64,000 nt of DNA, taken from positions 88,486-152,485 of the forward strand of contig WELB01000106.1 of NCBI GenBank assembly GCA_009602725.1, given 5' to 3'. Shown piece by piece: positions 10,935-23,300 of the stretch. This stretch comes from Spirogloea muscicola. Taxonomy: Eukaryota; Streptophyta; Zygnematophyceae; Spirogloeales; Spirogloeaceae. Numbering within the stretch: the stretch's first letter is position 1; each line of letters starts with the position of its first letter. Under the pieces are notes generated by a model. The model had not been told where the DNA came from, did not search any database, and saw only the letters and a program-made list of their open reading frames with translations. A program made the translations under genes and the position numbers.

Positions 10935-11270
10935 TGCTCACCGCTCTTAGGCCCCTCTGAACCTTTGTGAATTCTTTTTGGGCTGGCTTTTCGCAGCCCT
11001 TGCCCCCATTGGGAGTGCCACTTCTTTCTTTTGCCCGTCACAATATGCAGCTGGCAAGCCCATCTCAGCCAGAAACACGAAGAAGAAGTGGCACTCCCAA
11101 TGGGGGCAAGGGCTGCGAGAAGCCAGCCCAAAAAGAATTGACAAAGGTTTGGAGGGGCGATTAGCGGCTACAAAGAAGAAGAAGTGGCACTCCCAATGGG
11201 GGCAAGGGCTGCGAAAAGCCAGCCCAAAAAGAATTCACAAAGGTTCAGAGGGGCCTAAGAGCGGTGAGCA
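10935..11270. repeat. perfect 92-bp inverted repeat of LINE tails
   Basis: 10935-11026 and 11179-11270 are exact reverse complements over 92 bases, each holding the LINE 3' hairpin GGGCTGGCTTTTCGCAGCCC. The 152-base spacer holds a third, slightly diverged tail copy (about 11086-11152, minus) and a piece of family B (ATGCAGCTGGCAAGCCCATC at about 11044). The identical arms imply recent formation or gene conversion. Confidence 0.85.
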
Positions 11271-11279
11271 ACTACAAAG

Positions 11280-11345
11280 AAGAAAGAAGAAAGGGCTCGC
11301 CCATTGAGGATATGGGCTGGAACAGCCAGCCCAAGAAAAAGAATG
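11280..11345 (-). repeat. LINE-tail hairpin
   Basis: A short copy with GGGCTCGCCCATTGAGGA and GGCTGGAACAGCCAGCCC, in minus orientation, abutting the family A copy that starts near 11375. Confidence 0.65.
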
Positions 11346-11374
11346 AACACAGGTCAATGAACACAGGCCGGCCA

Positions 11375-12401
11375 GGCGGTCTCCTTAGTGCACCTCGCGC
11401 ACACCGCGGACCTGCGGGTCCAAGCGCGCTTCGCGGCCGTGGTCGACAAGGCCGCCTCCACCACCGCCGTGCTGCAGCTCCCCGAGGCCGACCTGTGCGG
11501 GCGCGCGAGACTCCACTCGGCCGCTTCCCCGGGGGCAGCGGCGTGGCTCCAGGCCCTCCCACTCAACGACGCCCTCGCCCTCCCGGACGAGGTATTCCGG
11601 AGTGCCGTCCACAGGCTCCTCGGCCTGCCGCCGCCATGCCTCCAGGGCGTGCGTCAATGTGAGTGTGGTGAGCGTGGGGCCGAGCAGGGGGAGCTGGCCG
11701 CTCACGTTCTGCGCTGCTCGCACGGCGGAGAGCGGACAGCGGCCCATGACCGCCTCCGGGACGCAATGCACGGCATCCTGGTGGAGGCTGGCTTCTCTGT
11801 GGCAGCGGAGCACTCTGGGATCATGCCGCTCCAGGACAGGGCCGACGGTCTCCACGCCCGTCGTGTGGACCTGGTGGCCACCCCACAGGTCGGCGGGCCA
11901 CGTCTCCTCCTGGACGTGGTGACTACCGACGCATTCGACCGATCCCACCCGGCCCAGTGTGCAACCAAGCCTGGGTATGCGGTCGCCTGCGCCGCTCGTG
12001 CCAAAGAACTCAAGTACGCAGACCATCCGCCAGCTGACGAGTTCTTCCCGCTGGCCATCGACACACACGGGGCGTTGGGTGCCCGGTGGCTCGAACTGCT
12101 CCACCAGCTTGCCCGTCACGCCGTCGCCCGCCGCTTCCATGGGGAGCCGGTGGACTTCCTGCAGCTGGGTCGCTCGCCCAGGTGTACCGCATGCGCCTGG
12201 CCGTCTCGCTGCAGAGGTCAATGGCCCGTGCGCTGCACCTGCGTGCCGGCCGAGCCCTCGCTGCTGCCTCTGGCTCTGGCCAGGGGACAAACTTCCAGGA
12301 GCATAGTCTCTCTGACCTGCGACTGCTTAGCAGGGGTTACTGAGTGATTAGTAGCTGCTTTGTTTCTTCTTGTGTGCTTGTCTTTCTTAGTGCTTCAACT
12401 A
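11375..12401 (+). mobile_element. family A LINE, 3' half
   Basis: A long open stretch (11388-12347) covers the region after the reverse transcriptase: HTADLRVQARFAAVVDKA, the finger CECGERG...ELAAHVLRC (C-x1-C-x12-H-x3-C), then the nuclease segment RRVDLVATPQVGGPRLLLDV with candidate acidic residues, then DHPPADEFFPLA. Near 12170 the reading moves to another frame, which carries VYRMRLAVSLQRSMARALHL and ends SLSDLRLLSRGY-stop at 12343. The copy therefore has one visible frame break and lacks the RT half. The 3' UTR begins AGTGATTAGTAGCTGC. Confidence 0.82.
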
Positions 12402-12690
12402 CAAAGGGGCCTGAGGATGCTATGGTAAAACAGGGGGAGGATGGATCACTCAGTAAGTACGAGTGAGGAGCCTCAGATCCGACAGACTAGCTGCCGAAAG
12501 CAGCTACAAAGAAGAAAGAGCTCGCCCATTGAGGATAGGGGCTGGAACAGCCGGCCCAAAAAAGAATGGACAAAGTACGCTACAAAGGGGCCGGAAGATG
12601 CTGTGTCAGAACAGGGGGAGGATGGATCACTCAGTAGGTACGAGTGAGTAGCCTCAGATCCGACAGACTAGCTGCCGGGAAACTATCCCC
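12402..12690 (-). repeat. tandem LINE 3' tails, inverted
   Basis: Two minus-oriented copies of the family A terminus and 3' UTR (12402-12500 and 12582-12690; both contain GGGGGAGGATGGATCACTCA and GACAGACTAGCTGCCG) flank a hairpin copy at 12510-12575. Together they show the order ORF end, short 3' UTR, hairpin, repeated head to tail. Confidence 0.75.
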
Positions 12691-12810
12691 TAAAACACAT
12701 GTGCACGTCGTGCATAGCATAGCCTAGAACGGCAGTATTCTGAACGAGAGTGTGGAAACGAGGACCTAAACAGCCAAAGTTATCGACTATAGCTGGCAGA
12801 CTTCCGGGCA
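12691..12810 (-). mobile_element. family B LINE fragment
   Basis: Aligns with 6440-6545 (GCACGTCGTGCATAGC, GAGAGTGTGGAAACGAGGAC, CTAAACAGCCAAAG). It is a short remnant immediately upstream of the GC-rich start of the CCB1-like gene. Confidence 0.65.
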
Positions 12811-13034
12811 CCCCCCTCAACCCGCCTCTTTCCTCACACAGGGCGGCCACGTGTACAGCCCCCCCTCTCTCTTTCGTCCCTGACCAGCAAGCCCGGGAGC
12901 CTGCGTCGCCGGGGCCGCCATGGCCGCCATGGCCGCCGCCGCCGCCGCGNTGGCCGCGCCCCGAGGCGGGCGACGTGCGCGCCGCGCGGCGCCGACCGGC
13001 CGCAGTGAACACCGCCGTGCTCGCGATCAGCTCG

Positions 13035-14658
13035 ATGGCGGCCCGAGGCTGCGCCGGACGAGCGCCGGCCTGGCCAGTCCGCGGCGATAGCCTCCAGCCG
13101 GCAAGCGCGTGCGAAGCCGCAGGTCACTGAGTGAGAGCGTCGCTGTGCTGCAGGAGGAGCGGCGCAGCTTTCCGCTGCCTCCACCGAGCTGGCAGCGGCT
13201 CGACAACTCGTTGCCGTAAGCGGCCATTGGTCCCGCTCGGTCCTTGCCAGCGTCGTCGGCCATGCTGTAGGACCTTTCATAAGGTACAGCCGTCGTCGGG
13301 AGTGCAGGAAGGTGAGCAGCTGCCTTTCACTCCAAGCGGTAAGAGCACTGGCGTTGACGCGATCGTTAAGGTGGCTGCATCATGCAGATGGCTCAGCGGG
13401 ATTGCCAGTTGCACATGTGGAGCAAGCGGAAGAGCTGCCGGTCAAGGACAGGGCAGGCAGCCCTGGAGACGCGGCTGCCTCGTCGCCGTCCATCCTCTAC
13501 AGTTCCGCGGCGATGGTGATCTACGCCCTGGCGGCGGAGGGCCCCGGCTACTCGCAAGCGAGCTACTACACGTCCCTCGGCCTGTTCCTCCTCTCCCTCC
13601 CGGGGCTCTGGTCCCTCATCAAGCGGTCGACCAAATCCAAGGTCTTGATTCGCCTGACCATCGCCGGCTCTGCTACTTTCACTCCGTGCAATCAAAGTAG
13701 GCACAATCATCTCGACTTGTTTGGTTATACCGACTGAGCTGTGCTGTGCTGCAAGCAGATTGTCAAGAAGACCTTTGAAGTCCCGGGGCCTAAGGCCAGC
13801 GAATCGAAGCCTCTCAACCAGATTGCAGGAGAGATCACCTCTCACTTCACCCGCAACAACTATACCCTCGGTCGGAAGCAGGACGACGTAGTTGTGTGAG
13901 CCATTTCACCATTCATAAGCGCCCTCTCTTTCTACTGCTCTATTTCTCTGTTCAGGCTCTCAGCGAGCTTTCGCAGTCTCTCCTCCCTCTCCCTCTCTGT
14001 TGCTGCCGCCGCCTGTCAGGCGAAAACGAAGTATCCTCACAAGGCACTGATGGAAGTGGCTGCCGGTTGTTCAGGTTTGAGGGGATTCTGACACCGAGCA
14101 GGAGTCAAGCCGCATTTTTGATTTTCTGTTCAGCCCTCAGCCTGGCCAGTGTGGGTCTTGTACTCACAATCACGTTCCCCCAGGTCGGGAGCAACTGGTA
14201 CTACCTGACTGTACTCAGCCCCCTTTCGTGAGTTCACTCCCAGCAAGCTCTGCTTCTTTTAGTTGCTAGATTTGATGCTTTTGGTCTCTCTCCCTCCTCT
14301 ATTCCTTTGCTTAATAATCTTGCCAAGAATGGCAAGCACATCCTGCAAGAGAACTGCAGAATCTGCTATGTTTCTTGCCTTTTCTTTGTCTGTGACAATG
14401 GGTCGCTGTGCAAGGTATATTGAAGCTTCATGTGAGCCACTGATTCTATGGTGGATGTCTGTGCTGGGCAGTGGCATCTACTATTGGACCCGGGCTACAC
14501 GCAAAGAGGAGATCAAGGTCAAGATGGTGGTTGCAGATGACGAGCAAACGGCTGATGTCATTGTACAGGGGGACGATGAGGAGGTCAATAGATTACGACA
14601 GGAGCTGGCGTTGATGGAGAAGGGCATGGTATACGTCAAAGGCCTCCTTGAACGGTAA
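13035..14658 (+). CDS. CCB1: CCB1-like cytochrome b6f haem-assembly protein
   Basis: Plastid membrane protein of the CCB system (complex C), which attaches haem ci to cytochrome b6. Readable exons are 13035-13122, 13154-13215, one ending at 13641, 13759-13895, 14075-14227 and 14472-14658. The 5' edge of the third exon, somewhere after 13380, is not resolved. Signature stretches are YSQASYYTSLGLFLLSLPGL (first membrane segment), IKRSTKSKIVKKTFEVPGP, SRSQAAFLIFCSALSLASVG and LVLTITFPQVGSNWYYL (second and third membrane segments), YYWTRATRKEEIKVKM and the terminal EKGMVYVKGLLER. The leader is Ala/Arg/Ser-rich, as expected for a transit peptide. A second possible ATG at 12920 is in a different frame and separated by an N at 12951, so the exact start is uncertain. 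Family assignment rests on remembered similarity to plant CCB1. Confidence 0.85.
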
Positions 14659-16960
14659 TTGAGATATCGATTCGTGACAATCTTTGCTATCAGTGACGCT
14701 GTGTCACTGAATTATTCTTGTACCTCTCGGTGGTGCATACAGAGTTTTGCACTTTCGTGGTGCACAAGGTTGTTGCACCCCAAATCGCAACAAGCGCTAG
14801 TGTGGCCTATTTTCAAGAAAATACTAGCTGCCAATTTTGCTGTGTGGCGTTCTTTCGCCAACAGTCCAATAGAGATCGGCATTGTCTGCTGCATGTTCGC
14901 ATGCAATTGGCACATCCAGGCACTGGGGATGGGTTCAGGATATTGCGCAGCACATTTGCATCTCTCGCTAGTAAGTGGGATGTTGGCATCTTACCAACAG
15001 AAGAAGAAAGAAAGAGGCAGACACTTGTGGCTCCTCAGACTTGCAGCTCTTGTTCCCACATGCTTGAGGCATTGCCCTCTAAGCCTTTCGTTGAAGTAGC
15101 TCTTTCCTTCGAGAAGGACCAGTGCAAGGGGAGGGAACATGTGCTTCACACCCGTCATCGAAATCAGCAGTGGAGCAGTAGGAGCCCAGTATGGCCCAAA
15201 TGTCAGACAGACACAAAGTGGGGTAGAAGCTCACGGATGGGAGTAGTGTTGCTGTGTGGCTTGCTTACAAAGAGCCAACAAGAGTTTTTTGGATGCCAAG
15301 AGGTGGGAATTCCTTATCCCACTTGTTGAGCAAAGCAAGTGGCTAAGTCAACAGGCCGGTGTGTGCCTCAACAGCAGGATTCCTCAAAGCGAAGATGCCC
15401 TCAACGATTGCAACAGTACGATTGCAACAGAAGCGTCAGTAGCTTAAGAGCAGGAAAGAACGATCTCAAAGAAGACCTGCGAGCTCCTCCAAGGAGACCA
15501 TGACTGTCAGTGTCAGTGGCCAACCCAATGCACATATCTGACTAAGTACGTGATCATGTAGGGCGCCAGTGGCTGGGAGCCCGAGAAGATTGTGGGAATC
15601 GATATTGAGGATATAGGGCGCCAGCAGATAAGGCCATGGCAGCTCACCAGGAGCATAGAATACTCTTGTGCTTTGATTAGTCACCATGTGGTCAATAGTG
15701 TTGAATATAGAAATATGGTGAATCAGTGGGTCGGTAGAATCACCCACTATGCCTATTATTCTATGCCGATGAGAAACTCCCTAGATAAGGGGAGGCCCCG
15801 GCTGGGCCCATTTTTGGCCCAAACACTCTTGCGGCTCTGTGTGCGGCAAGGCGGCGCTGTGTGCGCGGCGGCTCTGTGTGAGGCAAGTCGGCGCTGTGTG
15901 CGCGGCGGCTCTGTGTGAGGCGAGGCGGCGCTGTGTGCGCGGCGGCTGTGTGCGCGGTGAGGCGGTGCTGTGCGCGTGGCAGTTCTGTGTGCGGCCAGGT
16001 GAAGCTGAGTGCTCGCCGGCTCTGCGTGTAATCAGGCAACCCCTTTGTGATACTCTCAACTCTTTGTGATCATGTACGCATTTGCGTCAAAACGAGGGCT
16101 GGCAGAGCAAGAATTCCAACAAATAGTGTGCTTGCTACCAGGCTTCTGTGAGAGGCATTATTGAAGAGGAGCTAGACGGAAATGTGGGGAGAGTTTAGGG
16201 AGTGGGAAAAGTGGAAAAGTCGAGGACGTTGGCCAATTGCATGGCGGCTTTGGAGGGAGATAGAGATGGTGCTGTTCTACGAAGGGCAGTGGCTGAGAAG
16301 GTCAAGCATAAGAGTAGACGAGTGTCTGAGAGGAAGCCCCAACAAGATGGACAATTTGCGCTGCGGCGCAACATGAAGACATCACGCCAGCCGCAGTTGC
16401 AGCTGGAAAGCCACGTGTTAGATGTGGCCTGTTGAACGTCCCTCCCCACCCCAACCATTGGGAAGGTGCACAGTGCGCATGACCAAGGGAGGCCATATGA
16501 AGCCATTCCACTGTTTGGGCAAAACTAGTGCAAATTTTGGGTTACACAAGGAGAGGCCCTTATGCCAAGGAGAAAGAGAAGCCTTATTTCAAGGAGAAAA
16601 AGAAGTGAGAGCTCTTACAAGGGGGTCGGGGACTGTGGGGGCTAAGGTAACAGCGCGAGAGACTGCTGACGAGGAACTTACGGTACTCACAAGTGAGCAT
16701 GTACGGATATATTTGACAGGCTAATCTGGGGAGCCGGGGAGCACCGTAAGGGTAGAGATGTCCCGGCTGTCCAATTCAGACAAAGCCGGGGTTCAAAACA
16801 GATATATTATTATCTTTGAAGTTCTCTCATCTATCGTCTTAGCCAGCTCATTACCCAGTTACCAGGACATTTGTAAGGCTAGAATTGACCTCCAATTCAA
16901 TTTCATGCGCACCGCGCGCCTTCTCTTGCGACGGCAGCAGCAGCCGCAGTAGGGGACACG
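14659..16960. other. intergenic with minisatellite and repeat scraps
   Basis: No host gene recognised. It holds the 15832-16000 minisatellite, repeat C pieces (16478-16540, and reversed at 16855-16925 with TTTCATGCGCACCGCGCGCC) and a decayed family B 3' end at 16680-16750. A plus-strand frame at 16202-16435 is Lys/Arg-rich, with no recognisable domain. Confidence 0.55.
15832..16000 (+). repeat. 37-bp GC-rich minisatellite
   Basis: About four to five imperfect tandem copies of a unit of roughly 37 bp built from GGCGCTGTGTGCGCGG and CTCTGTGTGAGGC. Apparent ORFs across it on both strands are repeat translations, not genes. Confidence 0.85.
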
Positions 16961-17376
16961 GTGTCACCTTTTAGGCCCCTCCCTATTGGTAGTAGTAAGC
17001 ATCAGCTACGTTGCCTGCTCGGCCAGCTGCGACGCAGCTCGGGTCCGCCAAACCCCCCCAGCGCTTCCCCCGCTTCCCACATTGGCAGGCGCCTCTCGTT
17101 CCCGAGGCTCGGCCGCGCGCCGCCCGCGGCTCCAGCGGCGCTGCCTGCAACAAGGCTTCATCCAGCTCCCGACGGTGCTGCGGATGCAGCACGGCGCTTG
17201 ACATACGGCCTCGCAATGCGGGAGCTGCTGCCTTTCGCAGCAGGGTCCCGAGCTCTGGCGCAAGGCTTGCCGACAGCTCCTGAGCTGCAGCTGCGGCCTC
17301 CGACGAACTCCTGCAGTATGCGGCCGCTCTAAGGGCTGCACTTCGAGGCCGAAAGCACGGTGCCGGGGGCTGTGCA

Positions 17377-20300
17377 ATGGCTTCTCTGGCAGGGCCCGTA
17401 ACGGGAGCGGGTCTATCTGGCTGCTGTCTCAGCCCCTCTGGCGGTCACCGCTGCAGGCGGCTAGCATGTCCGCGTCGAGTTCCGGCTCGACTGTCACAAA
17501 TTCCCTTGCAGCTGGCAATTGCACAGGGAAGCTATGGCAGCGGAGCTTCCAGCAGGCAAGGTGCAGCTTTGACGGCTGCTGAAAGTCCTGGCTTCCCTGC
17601 AGAGCAACTTCCCTTGCTGTACAGGGAAACCCCGCTGGTGACCACTGCGGTCAGCAAATTCGTGCCGTTCTCTGGTGTCAAGGACCGTGATGACACAGAG
17701 GACTGGATAGTGGACACACAGGGACTGGAGGTACCAGCAGTGCTCGACATCATCTTGGGGCTGTCCGAGCCCAAATTCTTGGCTCCAAGGGGCCGCAGAC
17801 GCAATCTGGACCTCATGGTCTATGTGCCGGGCTTGGATGGCACGGTACGAGACCACTGCTGTACGAGACCACCATGCGCTGATGAGCCTTCATCTTTGGG
17901 ATGAGCGCAGGTGTCTCATTGCTGCCTCGCTGTAAGACTTCATATCCCTGCTGTGCTCTTGTGCAGGGCTTGTTCTTGGAGAGGCACCTGGCAGAGCTCG
18001 AAGCTGAGTACGACATACGGTGCCTTTCCATTCCGCCAACTGACAGCTCATCATATGCAGACCTTGCTGACAGGTGAAATTGGTGTCACTATCTCTACAT
18101 CTCTTATGCAATTACACAGGACTATGTCCTCATATACTCCTTCACATGCGTGTGCACTCAATCCACACGTTTAACTTAAGCCATTGGAGGCATGCTAGAT
18201 GTCTATGAATCTGCAGACAGTCTGAACATGGTCACTGCCACCTTTGACCTGCCGTTTTCAGCCTCTTGGAACAGACTGGCTTCGATGATTGAAGACGAGC
18301 TTCACTGGCATGAAAGAAACGCCAAGGAAAGAGTAGCCTCAGCAGCACTGATGTCTGGTAGCTCCCAGGACTTCATGCAAAACGTCAGTGGAAAGACTCC
18401 GAAGGCTGCAAAGAGGACCGTGACTATCATTGCAGAGAGCTTTGGAGCTGGAATAGGCGTGGCACTTGCTGCACAGAATGCTGAACTAGTTGATTACCTA
18501 GTCTTCATCAACAGGTCTTGGTCACAGCCTTCACTTCTCTGAGAGTACAAGACTCATCCTCTCATATTCAGCTGAGATGTATTCTTCTATCTTGAGGATT
18601 CGACTGCAATCTGCTTCATTGAAGGTCGTAGAAGTGTTATGACAACTTGCGAATATTGTCATAACATCTCCATGAATTAGTCATGGAGGTTTTGGAGGTG
18701 TAACACTTGAACTGGCAATTCACCTGCCTGACTTGCTGTTGAATCACACCTAGCAGCTCAGCTGAATGTGTGCGACTGACACTGCAGCGGGAGCGGATTT
18801 AGGCGTCGGCCATTACTGCTGCTTGGCTCTCGCCTGGTGCGTCTACTTGCACCATGTTACGTAGCACTCATAGCTGGTCTTCATGATGAGAGTATCAAGC
18901 TGAGGCTTTGACTCAGCTACACAGCAGTATTTAGCACAGAATCCACGCAGAGTATTACTACTCTGATCCAGATACTTGTTACCCTCCTACTACTAGACTA
19001 AGAAGCCTGACTGCAGCCTGACTCATGTACTGCGAGAGTCTTATGCTTCCTCTCAGGTTCCATATGCACCTGCAATTCCGTACCTGCATGATCTGAGCTC
19101 CATTGCGTTGGCACCTTTACTTACCAGCTGGCGGCGAGTAGCTGAGACCAGCCAATACATGATCTTGCCTCCCTTTAGGTACTTGGCAGCTCTCAGTATA
19201 TAGTACAGGAGATATTAAACTTTTGAAGCATGTCAAGCAGCTCACCACATGAAGTACATCACTGTGAAGTACTGTCAATTGACTTCCATATATGCACTTT
19301 CTGGCTACCTGCTTTCGCAGTACGCAGCTGCTCAAACAGGATGTGGTGTCGCGGAGGCTCAACATGATGGCTGCCTGGCAGCCTTCTGATGCTACGCTGT
19401 CGGCCATCACAGCAACAACCCTCCTTGTTGCCAGGTAATGTTGGAGACAAGAGAGCTTGTAAAATTTCTGAGGCATGGCCGAGCGCTTGGCACCTTGGTA
19501 AGTGCACATTGGGTCTGCCATGTCACATCTTGGCTTCCGCTGTTGGACACGGAAAATGTCTCGTCTTCTGTTCTACATGTCTATCCAAGACATGATGCTC
19601 AATCCAGCTCATTTGATGAATAGCAGAGCAGAATCTCAGGATTCTGATTTGAGTTCTGCTTATATAGCGCCATTGTGTCACCTTGATGATAGCTGAGGTT
19701 GCTTGTATACTGTTTGTACAGTGGTGCCGACAGACTTCTTCCGTCGGTGGAGGAAGCCTATGGACTTGCCACCTGCATACCAAGTTGCCAAATCCACGTT
19801 CTCCCATTCTCAGGCCACATTCCTCTCCTCGAGGTCGAGTGTGGCACTGACCTATGCCTTCACTGGATGGCACTATTTATGACTTACTTGAGGGATTGTA
19901 GTAGTCCAGAGGATGGTGTAGTTGGGCTAAGGCGTTCGTACTGTTGCGGTGCAGGAGGATGTCAATCTGGTTAATATATTAGCAGGGGCTCGATTCTTAC
20001 CATCGCAAAGTCATTCTCTGAGCGGAGGACATCAGCACCAAGACGAGGTCTGATTATTCTTCAGTCATGGCCTTACAAGACATTGCTGTTCAAAGCTGTT
20101 CAAAGCTTGTTGTTATTGTGACTTGCTGCTGCTTTGATTCAAAGTGTTTTATGTTGTCATAGCTTTGTTGCAGAGCATTGCGTCTCCTTTCTATCCTACA
20201 ATCGCCTCAAACAAGGCTTTGGAAGACGTCGCACAACTAGGTGTTGGCTTTTCAGCCTCAGGCTTAGCATACAGCTCAACAGACACACCTGCAGAAGTCA

Positions 20301-23300
20301 TAGATGGAGCAGCTGTTGTTCTCTCTCTGCAAGTAGAGGAGCCCGCAATCTTCAAGACAGCTTCCACTCATGCAGCTGCAGGTCCTGCAGAACGTGTGAG
20401 CTTGGCTGAGGACGATGATGCCTGCATAGAAGTTTCAGGTCCCACTGAGGAGCTCCTGGCCAGCCAGGCTGTGGGTGGGCAAGAGGAGGAAGAGGGGGTA
20501 GATGGGCTTGTCAAGGCATGGGCGCTGGCCAGGGTAAAGGGGAGAAGTAGTCAGGATAGAGAGTGTCCTCTGGATGCCTTTCTGGTTCTGAACAAGGAGA
20601 GAGGTGACAAGGCATGGATGCGATGGATGTTCCCATACTCGTCCATTCAGGACAGAGCTGTGCAGCGCTCCTTGCGCCTACTTCCAGATCAAAGGAGTCA
20701 GCCTGGCAGCAATGCTACTCCAGGAGTTACCCCTGACACAGGCTCGGACCAGCTGCAAGGCGATATGGCAGAATCATCAGCAAATAGGACAGAGGGGATC
20801 ATTCAGCAGGATCAGCAGGTCGACTCTCAGATCAAAGATGTTGACAGTGGCTCAAAAGTCACGCTAGGACAACCAAGCGAGGAGACGAAGAATGAAGGTC
20901 ACAGGGGGCTTGGCATGGCCCATGCTGCTGAGGGAATGTCCTTGTCTCAAGCACTCCCTGATGAGAACCTAGAGAGGCAAGGTGTGACTGGCCTTACCTG
21001 GAGCAGGGCAGGGGCAGAGCCAGAGACTGGTCTTGCAAGGAGAGACAGGGGAGATATTGTGCCAATCCAGAGGAAAAATGGAAAGCTAGCTATCATTGAA
21101 CGAGGCTCTACACGCAGCAGGATCTCAGCAGCAGAGGCTGGCGCAAAGTTAGAGCGCTTGTTGCTTGACATCCCTCAATACCGTGTCTGGAATTGGTTGA
21201 CGCGGCCACAGTTCTCTGGTAAGTGACTGGCTCCGCCTATGGCCAAGCCTTTCCAGGTGTTGGTCCCATATGAGATGTGCTATTTCACAGTCCCCCTTTC
21301 TATGCAGGACTGGAGAATGTTCCAACCCATGAGCGGCCTCTTCTTTTTGTTGGAAACCACACAATCTTTGGTATCTATGACATGTAAGAGGTCGTCCTCT
21401 GACATGTCTATCTAGTTGCACCAGAATGGTCACATGCAGACAATGTCCTTTATATCATGTTCATCAAAGCCATCACCTCAGAAAATGTGCTGCTCACATC
21501 CTAGAACGAGCCTGCACATGCATGCACAGGTAGTTAGTCACTGATCTGCTCCCTCTTGTTGTAGGCCTCTTATGTTGATGGAGCTTCAGAAGAGAAAGGG
21601 GCTGACTTTGCGAGGACTGGCTGACCCACTTCATTGGGCTACTCCTTTCGGAGCAATTCTGGCTTCATATGGGGCAGTAATGGTCAGTGTAACAATTGTT
21701 GCAGAGCATCACGTGTTTCTTATCTATAGGTCCTTTATGCTTTCTTGCACACTTGTATAAAATAAGTATTAGGAAGGTGTTGGTCACGGGCAGCACCTGC
21801 ATGTACTGCAGGTAGCATGTAGATTGTGCATGCCCGTCACTTCGGGCAGGCCATGCAGCTAATATCTATTCTTGTAGATGGTTGACAAGTGTCAACTCAT
21901 GTGCTACAGGCATCGCCAAGGAACTGCTTCAAGCTGCTGCAAGAGGGTGAGTGCGTCCTGCTCTACCCAGGTGGCGGCAAGGAGGTTGCCAAGAGGAAAG
22001 GCCAGAAGTACAAGCTGCTGTGGAAGGAGCAAACAGACTTTGTACGGCTTGCCATGCGCTTTGGCTGCACCATTGTCCCATTTGCTGCACTTGGTGTAGA
22101 GGATGCCTTCGACATCCTCATGGATCCTGAGTGCGTTGCTCCTGTCCAAGTCAGAAGCCTTGTTGTTGACATCTGTGGTACTGTTGAATTGCTCCTGGGT
22201 TTCTGCTCGCTCTGCTTGTGTAATTTTCAGTCGGTGCAAGAACCAAGGTGGTCGATTGATTGTCAGATGAACCAGTGAAGCCCTTCCTGGCATTTAAGAG
22301 GAACAAAGGCAGGATGCTTCTCTGTTGCACAGTCAGACAATAATCATGCTGTGCAACTGTCTAATTATACCTTTCCTGCTCTCAGGGAGATAATGGCGAC
22401 ACCGCTTGGCAACATTATACGTCCCGTGCTGCAGGCTGCTGGTAGTCTTCCGCATTGGGCATGCCTGAGCCGTATGTGAGGGGGACAAAAGCATGCGGGG
22501 CTTAAGAGGGAGAGTGGGGTTCAGACTTGTGGAAGGGGAGTGGTATCAGGCCTCATTCAATCCGTGTTCACATCTTTGCAAGTTGCTCATCAAAGCTGAT
22601 GGTTTACGTCTGTGCCTGGTGATGGTACTGTGACTTCACAGGTCTCACTGAAGAAGTCCTCCTTCCACTTACATCCACTGTTGGCCTGCTACCACGTCCA
22701 GAACGTCTTTACTTTCACTTTGGTCAGTGAGTAATGAATGACTGGGTTGCTGGTCTGACTTGCTTACAGAGGAGAAGTACGGCGTCTTGTGCCAGTCATG
22801 CAGGGACCCTGTTTGACAAGCAATGGTGGCAAGTGTGGGCAAGGGTGCAGGGGAGCCTATCAGGACAGACAGGTTCTCTCGTGCAACCCTGGCTGATCGA
22901 GAGGCATGCAGTCAACTGTACCAGGTGAAGACCGTTGCAATGAGATATCCTGCCTGTCTTGGAAATTAGCAAAGTTATCCTCTATCACCCTCGTGGGAGC
23001 TTATAGAGAGGGCAGTCTTTCATCTGCTTATCGCGTAGCATGCTCTCCTTCAGTGGCAGAGCAGCTTTTGGTCTCCAGAGAGGCGGGAGCAGGTAGTATG
23101 ACCATGTAGGGAAGGTGCCATAGGCGTTGACCTGATGTATGCCAGAATGAATGTTCCACAGACGGTGAGGCAGTCAGTGGAAGACGGCATTAGGCTTCTT
23201 CAAAGCAAACGGGATAAGGATCCCCTCCGCGACCTGTTTTCTCGTACTTTGGTACGACCTATGCCTTTATCGTTATCGTGCTTTTGTGTTTCTGGTTCTC

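Noticed and set aside
11385-12290. A 301-residue minus-strand ORF
   Set aside because: Antisense shadow of the GC-rich family A LINE coding strand; no domain and the plus strand explains the region.
15832-16000. CRISPR-like array
   Set aside because: Units are contiguous and diverged without unique spacers; the genome is eukaryotic.
15761-16059. His/Thr/Ala-repeat proteins on the minus strand
   Set aside because: Translations of the 37-bp minisatellite.
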